From Symbiobacteriaceae bacterium (GTDB lineage Bacteria > Bacillota_E > Symbiobacteriia > Symbiobacteriales > Symbiobacteriaceae): a stretch of 5,365 bases of DNA. Shown in pieces: positions 5,071-5,365 of this stretch. The translations under genes were made by a program, and so were the position numbers. The stretch spans positions 1-5,365 of the forward strand of contig DAHVXO010000253.1 in the NCBI GenBank assembly GCA_027356675.1, written 5' to 3'. Each line of letters starts with the position of its first letter. The first letter of the stretch is position 1. The notes beneath the pieces are model-generated. The model was not told where the DNA came from. It was given only the letters and a program-made list of their open reading frames with translations, and did no database searches.

Positions 5071-5365
5071 GTGCCCGGGCTCCGTAAAGTAAAGACATTC
5101 GCCGAACTCGTGCGGTTCGAGCACACCATCCTCAACCTGCCATTTGCCTACCTGGGTGCCTTCCTGGCCGCCCGGGGCTGGCCTACGCTCTCGCAACTGT
5201 TCTGGATCACCGTTGCCATGGCCGGTGCGCGCACGGCCGCCATGGCCATGAACCGCCTCTTCGACGCCGAGATCGATGCAAAGACCCCCCGGACCAAGAA
5301 CCGCCACCTGCCGGCCGGGCTCGTGGAACGCAAGGATGTCTGGGTACTCACGGCTGTGGCCTTGG
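5071..5365 (+). CDS. mqnP: UbiA-family prenyltransferase, MqnP-type (5' part)
   Basis: The first 98 residues of an integral membrane prenyltransferase; the gene runs off the window and the full family length is near 290. It would attach a polyprenyl chain to an aromatic acid, in the futalosine menaquinone route a dihydroxynaphthoate-type acid, before UbiD-type decarboxylation. RFEHTILNLPFAYLGAF (15-31) is the first membrane segment with its family motif. A second hydrophobic stretch (44-58) leads into NRLFDAEIDA (61-70), the first Asp-rich motif NxxxDxxxD with Asn61, Asp65 and Asp69 for Mg-diphosphate, followed by PRTKNRHLPAG (73-83). The NR...D...D..TPRT...LPAG pattern fits the MqnP/ubiA_other subfamily better than classical UbiA. 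GTG 5071 begins 3 bp after the GNAT stop; the nearest purine-rich site, AGGGAA (5054-5059), is 11 nt upstream. An equivalent name is ubiA. Confidence 0.92.
   Translation, partial: MPGLRKVKTFAELVRFEHTILNLPFAYLGAFLAARGWPTLSQLFWITVAMAGARTAAMAMNRLFDAEIDAKTPRTKNRHLPAGLVERKDVWVLTAVAL

Noticed and set aside
4642..5307. A 221-codon open frame on the minus strand across the GNAT and prenyltransferase genes
   Set aside because: It is antisense to two genes with clear motifs, crosses their boundary, and its translation matches nothing I recognise.

Overview
The window is GC-rich bacterial DNA with every recognisable gene on the + strand. It holds five complete genes plus the tail of one and the head of another. 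Three starts look non-ATG (TTG for pxpA and ubiD, GTG for the acetyltransferase), and a fourth, the UbiA-type gene, appears to use GTG. Shine-Dalgarno sites are mostly purine-rich. The gene content suggests a high-GC, Firmicutes-like organism that makes menaquinone by the futalosine route: a UbiD-type decarboxylase and a MqnP-type prenyltransferase, an orphan NifX/NifB-like protein, and a LamB/YcsF protein. The 27 readable residues of the first gene end in an alternating hydrophobic strand closed by Phe, the pattern of outer-membrane beta-barrels. A diderm lineage such as Limnochordia is therefore possible, but this is inference and no taxonomic marker is present.

Layout. 1-86: 3' end of an unidentified gene. 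131-895: pxpA, 5-oxoprolinase subunit A. 984-1364: NifX/NifB-like small protein, closed by a convincing intrinsic terminator (1370-1404). 1486-2637: class I PLP aminotransferase. 2638-2806: regulatory gap with a perfect 16-bp palindrome and a near-consensus housekeeping promoter (TTGACA, 17 bp, TACACT). 2807-4258: UbiD-family menaquinone decarboxylase. 4259-4521: gap holding degenerate tandem repeats and a 71-bp concentric palindrome that resembles REP/RAYT-type repeats. 4522-5067: GNAT acetyltransferase. 5071-5365 (runs off the end): UbiA/MqnP prenyltransferase.

How the genes fit together. PxpA hydrolyses 5-oxoproline to glutamate together with PxpB and PxpC, which are not visible here. The aminotransferase could draw on glutamate, but no specific link can be shown. 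The clearest functional pair is ubiD plus the UbiA-type gene: prenylation and decarboxylation are late steps of futalosine-route menaquinone synthesis. They are separated here by the repeat element and the GNAT gene; the GNAT gene sits only 3 bp before the prenyltransferase start and is probably co-transcribed with it.

I see mostly ordinary core metabolism and no new defence, mobile or biosynthetic system. The non-coding elements deserve the second look: the REP-like repeats at 4261-4397, the palindrome/promoter arrangement at 2655-2725, and the possible outer-membrane signature at the left edge.
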